Shown: positions 51,580-62,026 of the stretch, one piece after another | Layout: each line of letters starts with the position of its first letter | Numbering within the stretch: position 1 is the stretch's first letter | From: Eukaryota sp. TZLM1-RC | Taxonomy: Eukaryota; Metamonada: BaSk clade | Length of the DNA: 64,000 nucleotides | Assembly (NCBI GenBank): GCA_040285825.1 | Contig: JAUPSS010000003.1 | Location: 2,418,001 to 2,482,000 of the forward strand | Reading direction: 5' to 3' | Made by a program: the position numbers and the translations under genes | Notes under the pieces: model-generated | What the model was told of the DNA's origin: nothing | Seen by the model: the letters and a program-made list of their open reading frames with translations, nothing else | The model's database searches: none

Positions 51580-52263
51580 AAGCTTCTGCAAAGAAGTTTT
51601 AAAACAATAGAATATTTTTGGTGGATAATCACAACCAATTTCCCTTTTTTATATTTGACAGACCAGTTACCATTGTACAATTATGAATTTCAAGGTACCT
51701 TTCATAACATTAAAGAAACAACGAATCTTTGTGAAACAAATATAAAATTGTATTCTTCGACTGTAGTGAAAGCAGATGACAATGTTGGAGGAGGTAGACC
51801 AGGGTGGAGGTAGACCAGGGTGGAGGTAGACCAGGGTATTTGTTTAAATGCACAAGATAGGTTTAGAAGAAGAGGAACAAAAACATCTAAAGCTGAATTA
51901 GTTGATTAAATAGTCGTTTTCTTCCAGTCTTCACAAACAAAGCCCAAAATATATCTTGAAGTAAAACGAAGAACTCTCCTTTACACTAGGGTTACAACTA
52001 TAGTAAGTAAGAACACACTATTAGGACACAATTAGGAACAATAATCACCAGAATGCAAACCAACAAAATCAATATTCCAGACGTAATTGTAAAAGCAAAG
52101 TAAGAACATAGATTAACCCAGTGTTATGTAATAAGTCTGTTTGTAATCCCCCTTTTACTCTTTACTGTGGTGATAAAGTAGTTTTAAAGACAAATCCAAT
52201 GAATTTGCTTAAATAATATCCTCAAAACACTTTGTCTCACGTTTCACATTTCCCGTTCTTTTA
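51580..52263. other. Intergenic with a 3 x 16-bp minisatellite
   Basis: GGAGGTAGACCAGGGT is repeated three times in tandem at 51790-51837, an unusually G-rich patch in an AT-rich spacer. No ORF is supported. The segment separates the polymerase element from the next host gene. Confidence 0.6.
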
Positions 52264-55200
52264 ATGTCCAGGCCGCTCCTCTTCAAGGACCCTGTTGAAC
52301 TTCCACTTCCACCTCAACGTGCGCCTTCTTTGTTATGGAAACTCCTTCTTTTCTTTCTTAACCTCTTTCTTCTTCCTTTGTCCTTTCTACGTTCACCAAA
52401 ACGTACTCAACAGCGTCACTTCTTCTCAACCTCCTCTGGACTCTTCTATCATTTTCACAAGTCTATCCATACCATTACTTCTTCATCACCTACCATTACC
52501 TTCTCCTCTCCCGTTCTCTCTCTATGTGTACACAACAACTACGTTTTTGTTGTCACAAAGTCATTTATCTTTTGTTTACACCAATCAGATTTCTCTATCA
52601 AATACAAGGTCAAAACTCCGAGAAAACTCAAGACCTGCCAGCAAGTGATGACGTGGCGTGACGACAGAATTGTTATTTTTACCTCCAACAACATTGGATT
52701 CTTTCAAGTGACTGAAGACGATCTTTTATTATCAAACATCATCAAACTTTCACATGTGGCGGTCACGTTTACAACTGACTGTGATCACGTCATGGCAGTC
52801 GGACCTTCCTTTTGTGATTCAATCCATCATTTTAATTTGACCATCATTGACTATGATTATAATCAAAAAACAATGTCCACGTGTCAAGATTTATGCAGAC
52901 GGTCAAAAACCCTCGTGCTTCCATCAAAATTGATTAGTTTCCAAAATTTTATAGTTTTATTTTTTTCAAATGGTAATTCTATTAAAATTGAAATTGAAAA
53001 TGATCTACTCCTCACCCACTCGATTCCTGTTCAACTGACCTCAATGGATCATTTGGAGGACCATGTCATTTGCGGTCTCCAAAAGTCAAGCAATCAGGTC
53101 ATCCTTTTTGACCTTCAATCAAATTTGATTGTTGATAAGTTTGATGATTGTTATGAGCAAGTGAGGGTTTTGTGCTTGCCGAGCTCTACTGTTGAGAGAC
53201 AATCAATTTTGATAGTTTCCGATGATCATAGTCCAATCATTTTTGACCGTGTTGACGAATCTGAAGCTGTCAAACAGGCAGTTTCCGAAGATAATTTCAA
53301 TTTGGCTTACCAAATATGTGAATCCTTTGAGTTGACCATGCTTCGACAGTGGGTCATTATTCAAGAGTTTTTTGATCTTGTGACACGTCATCAATACAGA
53401 AATTTGGAAGAGTTGATCTCTGTTCACTTGTCACGAAATGTTGACACTGCTGAGATTGTAAAAGAGATCAATCTCGAAAAATTTCACACAATTGACGAAA
53501 TTTTGATATTTTTGAAATTTTTGTCTGATCGTCTTGCCTCTGATGATGACGTTACCGACAGTCAAGTACCCTTTCCTCTCAATCAAGAAGTCAATCTATT
53601 TGATTGGGTTGGACATGTTATCACGAGAGCTGAAATTTTTAATGATCTCTATTCTGACGATTACACATTTGAAACATTCAAATCTTTTTGTCAGGTTTCA
53701 GAGTCTGAGCTTTTTTCCAAAATTTCAGCGAATTTTTCATTACCCTCCATTGAAATATTCATCAAAAGTTTCAATTTTACTACACAAATGAGGAAAGAGT
53801 TGTTAACTTCCTTTTCAGCTCATATTGATGACGTGTCAGCTGACGTTTTTGACCGACTTTTGACCCTTATTGACTCTCCAATGAATTTTGTCCATGATTT
53901 ATTAAATTCAAATTCAAGTCAATTTTTGAAAAAAATACTAGACATTCTTCCAAATTTTTGTAAAGAAGACGAACAACTTCAATCGAAAATTGTGTCACTT
54001 AATGAATATTTCGACCTTTTGCCCAACTCTGAGCTCTTTTTTTCTGATTTTTGTCGTTTCTCCGTGCAAGAAAAGATAAAATTAGCTTTTCAACAACAGT
54101 CTGTTGATTTTTTGATTGATTACATTGATTTTGACCAATTAAAGTCACTTGTTCCTTCCTATTTGAGCCAAGAAATTCAATCTGTCAATAAGGAAGAATT
54201 TTTCGAAATATTGAAGTATTTCTCTACTACAAAAATTTTTGTTCATTTTTCGACAGAAGTTACTGATCTCGTCAATGAAATTCTTGATTTTTGGTCCAAT
54301 CAAATTGACGATGTTATGATTGATTGTTTAATTACCGTATTAAGCAAGATTGAATCCAAAAGGACTACGATGTTGATGGAAAATCTATCACTCTGTGAGC
54401 TCTTTGTGTTAAATAATGTCAAATTTTCCTATGTGGACATCCTCAATATTTCAAAACGATCCCAATTGATTCGTACTACCTTGAATTGCGTTGACTCTCC
54501 AACAGTTTTATTGTCCTGGGTTGTTTCTTTAAATAATGGAAGATTATTGAATATTATTTTAAATGATTTAATCTTTATCTTTATTACTAAAGGATGGGGT
54601 AGTTTTCTACTGGAAAATGGAAAAATTTTGGAAGATGCTTTAGCTGATACCAAAACGAGCTCTTCTTGTAAAGTTGATATTCTGACACGTGTACATGAGC
54701 TGTTCGTGACCTCTATTTATGAACTATGCTCTTCTACCAAATTTTCATTGACACCGTCTCAAATTGAACTCTTTTCGACCATTGAAACTGATATATCTGA
54801 AATATTCAAATGTTCAAATCTGACCAAAGAATCTCTGTTTTTGTCATTTGTCCGATCACATCAATCAGATTTGATTGATTGGGAAAAGTGTCAAAACGAG
54901 TTGACTTTAAGCGACCTTCGCCAAGATTCTACCTTGCTATGTTCCTTTTGTTGCCACTTGGTTTTGAAAAAATCCAATCGAAATTTTGATCGCTCTTTTT
55001 CTAATAAAATGCTGAAATTCTTGACTGATATCTCCTTGTCAATCACTTTTCCAATCATTTTTGATCATTTTGCATGTACACTTTTACCACCATTACTTTA
55101 TAACAAAAAGCCTGAAATTTTTGCCGATGCTTGGGAATATTTCATGACTTGTAGTCTTTCAAAGTCTGATGACGTTGACAGATGTCAAATTTGTTATGTC

Positions 55201-57816
55201 AATGAACTCTTTTGGGATAAGAAGGGATCACTGTTTGAAATATTGGTCGACAGTCTGGAAATAATCACAGACCCAGACCTTGTCGAGGCAATTATCAAAA
55301 ATTTCTTTAAATCACATCATCATTTTCAGCTATCACGTGATAATTATGACCTTTTAGAGTCAAAACTTTTCGAAGTTTCACTCTGTAGATTTACTAATTC
55401 TGAACTGTCAAGCTCAAAAACTCTGATGGAAATCAATCAAAGTTCATTGACTTTGATTGACCAACTTTCTCCTTTCCCATCACCAGATCTGGCCAATTTC
55501 TTTTCGGACATGATTTTTTCAAATATTTTGAATTCTGATGTGGAATTGATGTCGATTCCACAAACAGTGGAATTAAGTTCAGAACAAATTTTCAAGTTAT
55601 TCCCTTTGTTGAATCCTTGTCTCATTCAACTGAAAATTTTGTTAAACAATCAAAATTTTGGTAGTGATCTCTTTACAATTTTGGTCTCTACTCTGGCCAA
55701 ATATTCCAAAATTTTGTCAATTGATGCATACAAGCTCAAAAAACACACTCTAACAGCTCATTTGACCAGCCTTGATTATTTCATCTCCAAATTTTTGTCA
55801 AATTTTCCTGCTGTTGTAACTGAAATTTTGGAAATGGCTCGAACTTTTTTCAATTCTTTATTAGACACCAAGTCCAACAAATCACTAAATTTGTTTTTAA
55901 AATCCAATCCGAAATTTTCGTCATGTCAGTTAATCAATCTATTCCAAAACAATCAAATTTCCAATCAATTCAGGACCATTCTCACGTCATCAGCTTGTCC
56001 ATGTTTTGTGTTTGCTTCGTATTTTAAGCCTGAAAATTTGGATTCAATCATTGTTGATTGGAAAAATAACGTGATTGAGGATGAAGTTGCTGTCAAAAAA
56101 TTGGTCGTATCATGTTATGTCACTCTTGAGCTCGAATCTGAATTACGTGTTGTCAGGGACTTTAGTAGAGATCAGTCAAAAAATTTATCAAAAATTTCAT
56201 CTCCACAGAAAAATTCCTTAAATTCATTGGCATTACTAGCACTGGATTACCCCAATAGCCACCTATTTGAATTTTTGAAGAGTCTGCTTCATCAGGTCAA
56301 AAATGAAGGTCAAAATGATGATGTGTCAGTAGTCTCCGTTAGTCAAGATCATTTGATTAATCTGTTAAATCATGATGTTTGGGCTAATTTAATTTTTGGC
56401 TCTGAAGAATCCAGCTGGCTACAGTTGGTTGATGTTGTGCTAAATTTTGATCAATCAAATGTGATTCCTTTAGTAGAGCTCATGACAAGTGTCACTGAGC
56501 TGGACAATGCACCTCAGTTACCAAGTGTCAAAATTTTGTTATTGAAATGTTTGGAAAAACTCACAGAAGTCGATATGATTGAATTTTTGATTGAAACTGT
56601 TTTTGACCGTTTGACTAGTGACGACTGGTCTTCTGTTGTCAATCAAATCACGTCATGTTCAAAATTTTCGCCATCTGTAGTCCAATTTATTATTCAATTT
56701 TTGCAAACCAGTATCAGTGACTCTGACAACCTCAAAATTTCCTTGAATGAGCTTGAGTTGATCTCTTCTTGGGCTTTTGAGTGGGATAAAATTTTGCAGA
56801 ATTTCAATGAATTCTATTTCAACGCTTTATCTCGCAAATTTTCATTATGTGAGCTCATTTATGATCTCTTGAGTAGTTTTGCAATCAATTCTGATGACGT
56901 TCTTGAACTTATTGCCTCAAATCCATTCGACACTGTGGATTCTGTTGAGGAATTTTTGATGGATTTGTTGGAGACGAAAATTTCAACAGGTTGTGACCAG
57001 CTCACCCAAAATTTCATTCAAAATTTGGCTAATTTCTCGTTTCTTCATGAAAATTTGGTTCAAATCGCTCGAACCGCTCACTATCCTATGGCTCTACGTA
57101 AAATGGTGTTCTCAGAACTTCAAAATCAATCAAATTCTCAGTCAGTTTTGACCCATGGTGACGTCAGCATGATCCAGGAATTGGAACTATTAGAAAAATT
57201 TGACACTCATCCACTACGTGAGTTTTTGTTACCATCAGTTGTAGAAAAATGGGCTTCTGAACCTCAAATTTTTGTTAATCTGTCAGAAAAGCTCAATTTG
57301 ATCACATCATATTCTGAACTTTCGCCGATCTTAATCACCTATCAATCAGTTTTTGATGACATACTTGATCAACATGTGGAAGTTTTTACCAAAATTTTCG
57401 ATGTGTTTTTTGAAATTTTCGACGATCCCACTACTATTACAGATATACTATCTTTCCAAATTTTTGAATGTGGGAAAATTTCTTTGCCAAAACTTAAAGA
57501 ATTGGAATCTTATCAGAAAATACCAGATGAAATTAAATTTTTTGTTTGTGTTTTCTTTGACAAAGTAGAGCTCACACTGGCAAAGAGAACAGAATTATTT
57601 GAAAATTTGTTTGTTTCGTTCTTGAAAAAGGGTTTTGCCAACAAATTTTGTGGACACTTGTTTAGTTTGATGTTGCAGATAACCTCAAAATTTGAAATAT
57701 TCGATGTTGTGATTGAAAATTTGGATAGGGGTATTGAAAAGTCAATGATGGTTATGGCTCAAAAGAGATCACGTTCAGAAATATCCCGAAATATGTGTTG
57801 TGTTGACAATCTCTAA
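52264..57816 (+). CDS. Very large helical-repeat protein with N-terminal beta-propeller-like region (1850 aa), not recognised
   Basis: One uninterrupted frame from MSRPLLFKDP. A hydrophobic segment at residues ~24-42 (LLWKLLLFFLNLFLLPLSFL) could be a membrane anchor. Residues ~60-330 are rich in beta strands resembling a WD40/propeller (VFVVTKSFIFCLHQSDF, IVIFTSNNIGFFQV, HVICGLQKSSNQVILFDL). From ~335 (VKQAVSEDNFNLAYQICESFELTMLRQWVI) to the end it is an alpha-solenoid of Leu/Phe/Ser-rich helices. This propeller-plus-solenoid design is that of membrane-tethering and kinetochore proteins (NBAS, KNTC1, Vps-class C), but no family-specific motif allows a choice. GAGCTC and TGACGT words are frequent in it. 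Confidence 0.8.
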   Translation: MSRPLLFKDPVELPLPPQRAPSLLWKLLLFFLNLFLLPLSFLRSPKRTQQRHFFSTSSGLFYHFHKSIHTITSSSPTITFSSPVLSLCVHNNYVFVVTKSFIFCLHQSDFSIKYKVKTPRKLKTCQQVMTWRDDRIVIFTSNNIGFFQVTEDDLLLSNIIKLSHVAVTFTTDCDHVMAVGPSFCDSIHHFNLTIIDYDYNQKTMSTCQDLCRRSKTLVLPSKLISFQNFIVLFFSNGNSIKIEIENDLLLTHSIPVQLTSMDHLEDHVICGLQKSSNQVILFDLQSNLIVDKFDDCYEQVRVLCLPSSTVERQSILIVSDDHSPIIFDRVDESEAVKQAVSEDNFNLAYQICESFELTMLRQWVIIQEFFDLVTRHQYRNLEELISVHLSRNVDTAEIVKEINLEKFHTIDEILIFLKFLSDRLASDDDVTDSQVPFPLNQEVNLFDWVGHVITRAEIFNDLYSDDYTFETFKSFCQVSESELFSKISANFSLPSIEIFIKSFNFTTQMRKELLTSFSAHIDDVSADVFDRLLTLIDSPMNFVHDLLNSNSSQFLKKILDILPNFCKEDEQLQSKIVSLNEYFDLLPNSELFFSDFCRFSVQEKIKLAFQQQSVDFLIDYIDFDQLKSLVPSYLSQEIQSVNKEEFFEILKYFSTTKIFVHFSTEVTDLVNEILDFWSNQIDDVMIDCLITVLSKIESKRTTMLMENLSLCELFVLNNVKFSYVDILNISKRSQLIRTTLNCVDSPTVLLSWVVSLNNGRLLNIILNDLIFIFITKGWGSFLLENGKILEDALADTKTSSSCKVDILTRVHELFVTSIYELCSSTKFSLTPSQIELFSTIETDISEIFKCSNLTKESLFLSFVRSHQSDLIDWEKCQNELTLSDLRQDSTLLCSFCCHLVLKKSNRNFDRSFSNKMLKFLTDISLSITFPIIFDHFACTLLPPLLYNKKPEIFADAWEYFMTCSLSKSDDVDRCQICYVNELFWDKKGSLFEILVDSLEIITDPDLVEAIIKNFFKSHHHFQLSRDNYDLLESKLFEVSLCRFTNSELSSSKTLMEINQSSLTLIDQLSPFPSPDLANFFSDMIFSNILNSDVELMSIPQTVELSSEQIFKLFPLLNPCLIQLKILLNNQNFGSDLFTILVSTLAKYSKILSIDAYKLKKHTLTAHLTSLDYFISKFLSNFPAVVTEILEMARTFFNSLLDTKSNKSLNLFLKSNPKFSSCQLINLFQNNQISNQFRTILTSSACPCFVFASYFKPENLDSIIVDWKNNVIEDEVAVKKLVVSCYVTLELESELRVVRDFSRDQSKNLSKISSPQKNSLNSLALLALDYPNSHLFEFLKSLLHQVKNEGQNDDVSVVSVSQDHLINLLNHDVWANLIFGSEESSWLQLVDVVLNFDQSNVIPLVELMTSVTELDNAPQLPSVKILLLKCLEKLTEVDMIEFLIETVFDRLTSDDWSSVVNQITSCSKFSPSVVQFIIQFLQTSISDSDNLKISLNELELISSWAFEWDKILQNFNEFYFNALSRKFSLCELIYDLLSSFAINSDDVLELIASNPFDTVDSVEEFLMDLLETKISTGCDQLTQNFIQNLANFSFLHENLVQIARTAHYPMALRKMVFSELQNQSNSQSVLTHGDVSMIQELELLEKFDTHPLREFLLPSVVEKWASEPQIFVNLSEKLNLITSYSELSPILITYQSVFDDILDQHVEVFTKIFDVFFEIFDDPTTITDILSFQIFECGKISLPKLKELESYQKIPDEIKFFVCVFFDKVELTLAKRTELFENLFVSFLKKGFANKFCGHLFSLMLQITSKFEIFDVVIENLDRGIEKSMMVMAQKRSRSEISRNMCCVDNL

Positions 57817-58147
57817 TTCATTCAATCAATACTTTAATTTGTGATATTGTATTTAGTATTTTTTGGTTCTCCCATAAATATCTTTTTTTGAATAAATAAT
57901 TGTTTTGAATAAATAATTAATAATATGATAGATATATAAATCATAGCCTGATTTCTACCTTTATTGTTCATTGAGCTCAATGTTGTTCCAAACCAACCCA
58001 CATATCTCTGAAGCAACTATATCAATTTATTTAGTGACAAAATCAGTTATTTTTCATCAACATTAATTAATAAATTGACTAAGAAAAGCTGAACTTGGTG
58101 AGCCCAAAAAGAACAATTTTTCAGTAAAATCCACCCACTTCTAATTT
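57817..58147. other. 3' flank, no gene seen
   Basis: AATAAATAATT occurs twice in tandem (57888-57918), possibly serving as polyadenylation signals for the large gene. No ORF supported. Confidence 0.5.
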
Positions 58148-58440
58148 TTGCCCAACAAAACTGGTAACGATCGAAAGTCTGCTGAGATCAAGACAGAAAA
58201 AACCAAAACTCAAACTTCATTTGACCAAAAGAATTCCAAAAAACGCAGAGGAATTGTTGTCAAAAACACAACAGAAATTTCAACACATTGTTTTGGCAAA
58301 ATAGAATTGTGTTTTCTATTTTTAAGGGGATGTTGAAGATTGTTTCTGACATTTTGCTTTCTTTTGGATCTCACTATAAGAGAGTTGCATCAAGTTGTTC
58401 TGTCTTGGGAGAGATGGATTATTTAGATATTGAATTATAA
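58148..58440 (+). mobile_element. LINE C-terminal tail fragment ending in DIEL-stop
   Basis: After frame changes it reads FWQNRIVFSIFKGMLKIVSDILLSFGSHYKR...DYLDIEL before TAA at 58438-58440. This matches, residue class for residue class, the tails at 20420-20572 and 8430-8579. Only the final ~100 codons are present. Confidence 0.65.
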
Positions 58441-59325
58441 GATTTCTAATAAATAAATATATTTCAAAAAACAGATTTAACTACTGGAATTGAAGATGAG
58501 AACGTAGACGGCTTTTAGCTACGATTATATTGTAATACTTCCCGTGTTCGTGGTTAAATTGCTTGTAAAATTACGAATAACTCTCCGTGTATGGTAGTCA
58601 AATGCATCTATACTTTTCAAGGTGTTGTGTTTCGTATTGGATAACATCCGATCACGTGTGATGACGTGACAGTACTTTAAATTCAGTTTTTGTAATTTGA
58701 TAAAGCTCTTCTCTTGGTCACAACAGTGGAGACCAACAGCTGCTTGATGAAGGCATAATGTATAGTTGCAGAAGAATTTTTAGGCATCTATCTGATATTC
58801 GTTCAAATTATCTTATCCTGTTTAAACGGGTGCGATGAATGTGTCACACTGTATTTGCTTAGTAACTTCTAGAAAAATTTCTTCAACATAGCACTTTTGT
58901 TCTTTCAAAAAACGCTTATTTATCATACAAAACGCACTTTGTACATACGGTGTTGATTATGATATCAGAAAATCAATGATTCTGTAGTTATTTCAAAAAT
59001 CACTAGCTCTTTCACTAATCCAATGAGGTTACTTGCTTTTACAATAAATATTCTTAGAGACGGAATGTATTGTGCTCAATTATTTACATCTGAGATAAAA
59101 CATATCAAAAACGCAGCTCTGATGAAACAGAGATTTGGTAACGAACACTGTCAAATGGGAATGCATTTCTGCAGCAGTAGCTGTTTTCATCAACGTAGTT
59201 CCAATGTGTAGAGGGTAAACTGACCCCTGGTGCTGAGAAGTTTACATCAGTGTTGGCAATGTTTATTCAATATCCATTTGATGTGGAATTCTCAGTGGGG
59301 AACAAGTCTCAATTTCTTTATCAAA
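58441..59325. other. Intergenic, no gene seen
   Basis: AT-rich, with a CACGTGTGATGACGTGACAG cluster near 58654-58673 that repeats the TGACGTG word common in this window. It presumably includes the promoter of the FG-GAP gene. Confidence 0.5.
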
Positions 59326-60552
59326 ATGCTTTCAGCTCTTGTCCTTCTTATTCTTGCAGTACTTGCGGCTTGTTCTACCTCCAACACTATTCTTTTTTCA
59401 GATCCGTATATCGTTGAACCACTCTTGGAGGGAATTCACTCATCGCGGGCTCTACACATACTAGTTACCAACATTGATGATAATCATCACCCCGATGCCA
59501 TCGTTATTTATCTCACAAATACTGGTACTATTAGCGGCAACAACTACGCACGCTACTCTTATAAGGTTCTCTACGACATTGCGGTAGGTCATAAAGACTG
59601 GCATGGGAAGCATGGTTTTTACCCCAACCGAGTCATTGGCCATTCACCTTCTTACTCACCATGGGCCATCAGAATGCGTGCTGCCGAGAGCTCTACTTCG
59701 TTCAGTTGTAATGGTATAACAAGAAACAGAGAAGAGACAAATAACTACCACCATGGTGTTTCTTTTGCCACGGCGGATCTTGATGGTAATGGTAGACCAG
59801 AAATAATTACTGTTGGTGCCATAACTGGAGTCCATGCAGATAGTTACTACTGTTATTCGTGGAGAAGTTGCACAACTGATGAGGATGGTGAAGAGGAGTG
59901 TGTGAGGTTATACAGTATAAGAAATCGATCTCACATTGCTTTACGATTACAAATTGTTTGGAATTTAGGTTTTGATGGAAGTTCTGCTAGTCAAACAGGC
60001 AGTGCTAGTAGTGTTCGTTATTTCCAAGTTAATTCTGTTAATAATGGACATCTTAACGACAACACCCGTCCTTCTGCCATCAAAGTAGTACCTAATGGGT
60101 GTGATGACAATGAAGATTATGATCATTTATTGTATTTGTATATCGCAAATGTTAGAGCTTCATTTTGCTTCAATAATAACCTTGGAATTGAACTTTCTTC
60201 AGTGTCTTCAAGTAGAACATCTCCTGGAACCTCACACCAGTATTCTGCCTCTACATTACTTGGTATTAACGGTATTGATTACATCCTTTCATTTGGAGTG
60301 TCCTCCACTAAAAACAGATGGTCAATCACCGGTGGTTCTTCGAGTGGAAGCTATTCTTCCACTGCTTCTGCACTAAGTGATGAGTATGTAGGGGTTGGTA
60401 GTTATGATTTTGATGGTGATGGTGTTGATGACGTGATTACTTTGCAATGTTCTTCAAGTGATCATTGCGAGCTACGACATGGTTTAGTTTTCATTCCTGA
60501 AACTGGTGCTGATTCTGCTCATGATGCAGATTTTGGTTATGATTTTTTATAG
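59326..60552 (+). CDS. Secreted FG-GAP/VCBS-repeat protein (408 aa)
   Basis: The start MLSALVLLILAVLAACSTSN was chosen because it gives a signal peptide; the frame is open 32 codons further upstream. Two calcium-binding FG-GAP-type loops are clear: FATADLDGNGRPEIITVG (~150) and SYDFDGDGVDDVITLQC (~360); further blades are likely between them (VTNIDDNHHPDAIVIYL near residue 45). The protein has several paired cysteines, no transmembrane helix and a Ser-rich C-terminal region. FG-GAP repeats build integrin-alpha-like beta-propellers and occur in secreted or surface proteins, so an adhesion or carbohydrate-associated role is plausible. An AATAAA lies downstream near 60600. Confidence 0.82.
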   Translation: MLSALVLLILAVLAACSTSNTILFSDPYIVEPLLEGIHSSRALHILVTNIDDNHHPDAIVIYLTNTGTISGNNYARYSYKVLYDIAVGHKDWHGKHGFYPNRVIGHSPSYSPWAIRMRAAESSTSFSCNGITRNREETNNYHHGVSFATADLDGNGRPEIITVGAITGVHADSYYCYSWRSCTTDEDGEEECVRLYSIRNRSHIALRLQIVWNLGFDGSSASQTGSASSVRYFQVNSVNNGHLNDNTRPSAIKVVPNGCDDNEDYDHLLYLYIANVRASFCFNNNLGIELSSVSSSRTSPGTSHQYSASTLLGINGIDYILSFGVSSTKNRWSITGGSSSGSYSSTASALSDEYVGVGSYDFDGDGVDDVITLQCSSSDHCELRHGLVFIPETGADSAHDADFGYDFL

Positions 60553-62026
60553 AATTCAAGAAGTTTTTATAGAGTTTTTTGTACATATTTGTTAAGTTTT
60601 AATAAATTATTGGTCTTTGTTTATGGATAACGATTTAGGACTCAATAATACACAATTGCTGCTACAAGTCTTTGCCAGCTGATGGAGGTTGTACCTCTAT
60701 GAGTGAGAAGAAAGCTTTAGTGGTTAATTCATTCATTTTACATAAATTTCCACAGACTTGCATCAGTTGCCAAAATTAGTTACTTTATAGAAAAAGCTGC
60801 ACCAACAACATTCAATACAATTGTAATAGCGCATCATGAGATACTCGGATTATTAAAAGTTGATGGATAGGGTCTAAGCATATTTGAAGTTGACGAGAAG
60901 AAATCATTCCGAAGGGATTTCGATGACTGACATTCAAAACATGAGTTTAGTAGAACAACATTTACTTTGGTCTTATTTTTTGAATTTAAGAAGACCATTT
61001 AAACTGATGGTTGTGCAGCTTGTTTAGAGTTTATGACAGAGGATTGTATAGGCATAAGCTTTAATCTTTACACTGCACATTTTTAATGATTTTCGATAGA
61101 ATATATATAATATAGTAATATATGGATTGATCGCGGTGAAAGTGATTCAGAAAACTAAAAACCACAAAGAGCTCAATTTTGACGTCAAAAAGCAATTCAG
61201 AAAAGATAACCAGTCTGAGTATGCGTGCCTGTCATGACAAGAATTTCAGTGGATTGGGGTAGTCCTGGCATAAGTTGGCAATGGATGAATGGGTCGGACC
61301 CGAATTCCATATTCATTTCAATTTCAGTTCTCAGTAACCATGTCCATTCAATAGTCGTTCGATATGACCATAACACATTACTATCAAAAACCCAAATTTC
61401 ATTTAAATCGAAAGGTGAACCAAACAACTCTCTTTCTCTCTGGTTTTGTTTATTTTCAAAATAGGTTAATAAAATACTTTTACTCAAACTTGACGTCTGC
61501 TATCAGAAACCTACACTATCAATAACAACAAAGCAGAAACCAGTTTTCTGGTTGAATATTCAATATTCATTATGTTTTTGGAAATTGTTATTAGGTGGAT
61601 AATGGGGAAATCTTGGTGAAACGACAAGAACAGGTATTTCTTTGAAAAAGAAAAAAAGAAAAAAAAAAGCATTTCTTTGCCTAACCACTGAGTGAATCTC
61701 TGAACTATAATTTTATTTATAACACGTATGTTGTCAACTTCAGAATTCATGTTTTCTCTCGGATTTGCGCCAGAAAAACGCAAAATCAACTGTTTTGGAG
61801 AAGGTGTATTAATCATTTATTCTTATTTTTAAATTTACTATTGTTTTTTTATTCTTATTTGTAACTTTACTATTGTTTTTTTTCTGTTTCTATTTGCGTT
61901 CTAACAAACTACTAAATTAATCATTATTTTTAAAATCTTTAAAAAAAGATGAATCAATATTTATTCTATACAAGAAAGCCCCCCGTAGTAATTTTAAATC
62001 TATTTTAAGCTCAAAAAAGAAATCAT
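60553..62026. other. Intergenic, no gene seen
   Basis: AATAAATTATTGG near 60600 probably ends the FG-GAP transcript. The rest is AT-rich with short uninformative ORFs on both strands and poly(A)/poly(T) runs near 61640-61670 and 61840-61880. Confidence 0.55.

Larger units (their letters stand above)
47630..51580. mobile_element. Relic of a protein-primed DNA-polymerase-B element (Polinton/adintovirus-like or linear-plasmid-like)
   Basis: A self-contained, more AT-rich block holds two small plus-strand genes and a convergent family-B polymerase split over two frames, with a tandem-repeat array at the left. No integrase, packaging ATPase, protease or capsid gene is visible, so it is either a fragment of a Polinton/Maverick-like virus or an integrated linear plasmid. 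No matching inverted repeat was found to the right of 51580, where the polymerase reading frame begins after a stop. Two lesions (11-bp duplication at 48684-48705, frame break at 50851-50860) imply decay. Confidence 0.65.

Noticed and set aside
52264-57816. Naming the 1850-residue protein as NBAS, KNTC1 or a Vps protein
   Set aside because: Only the general propeller-plus-solenoid shape fits. No family-specific motif was recognised, so no name is given.
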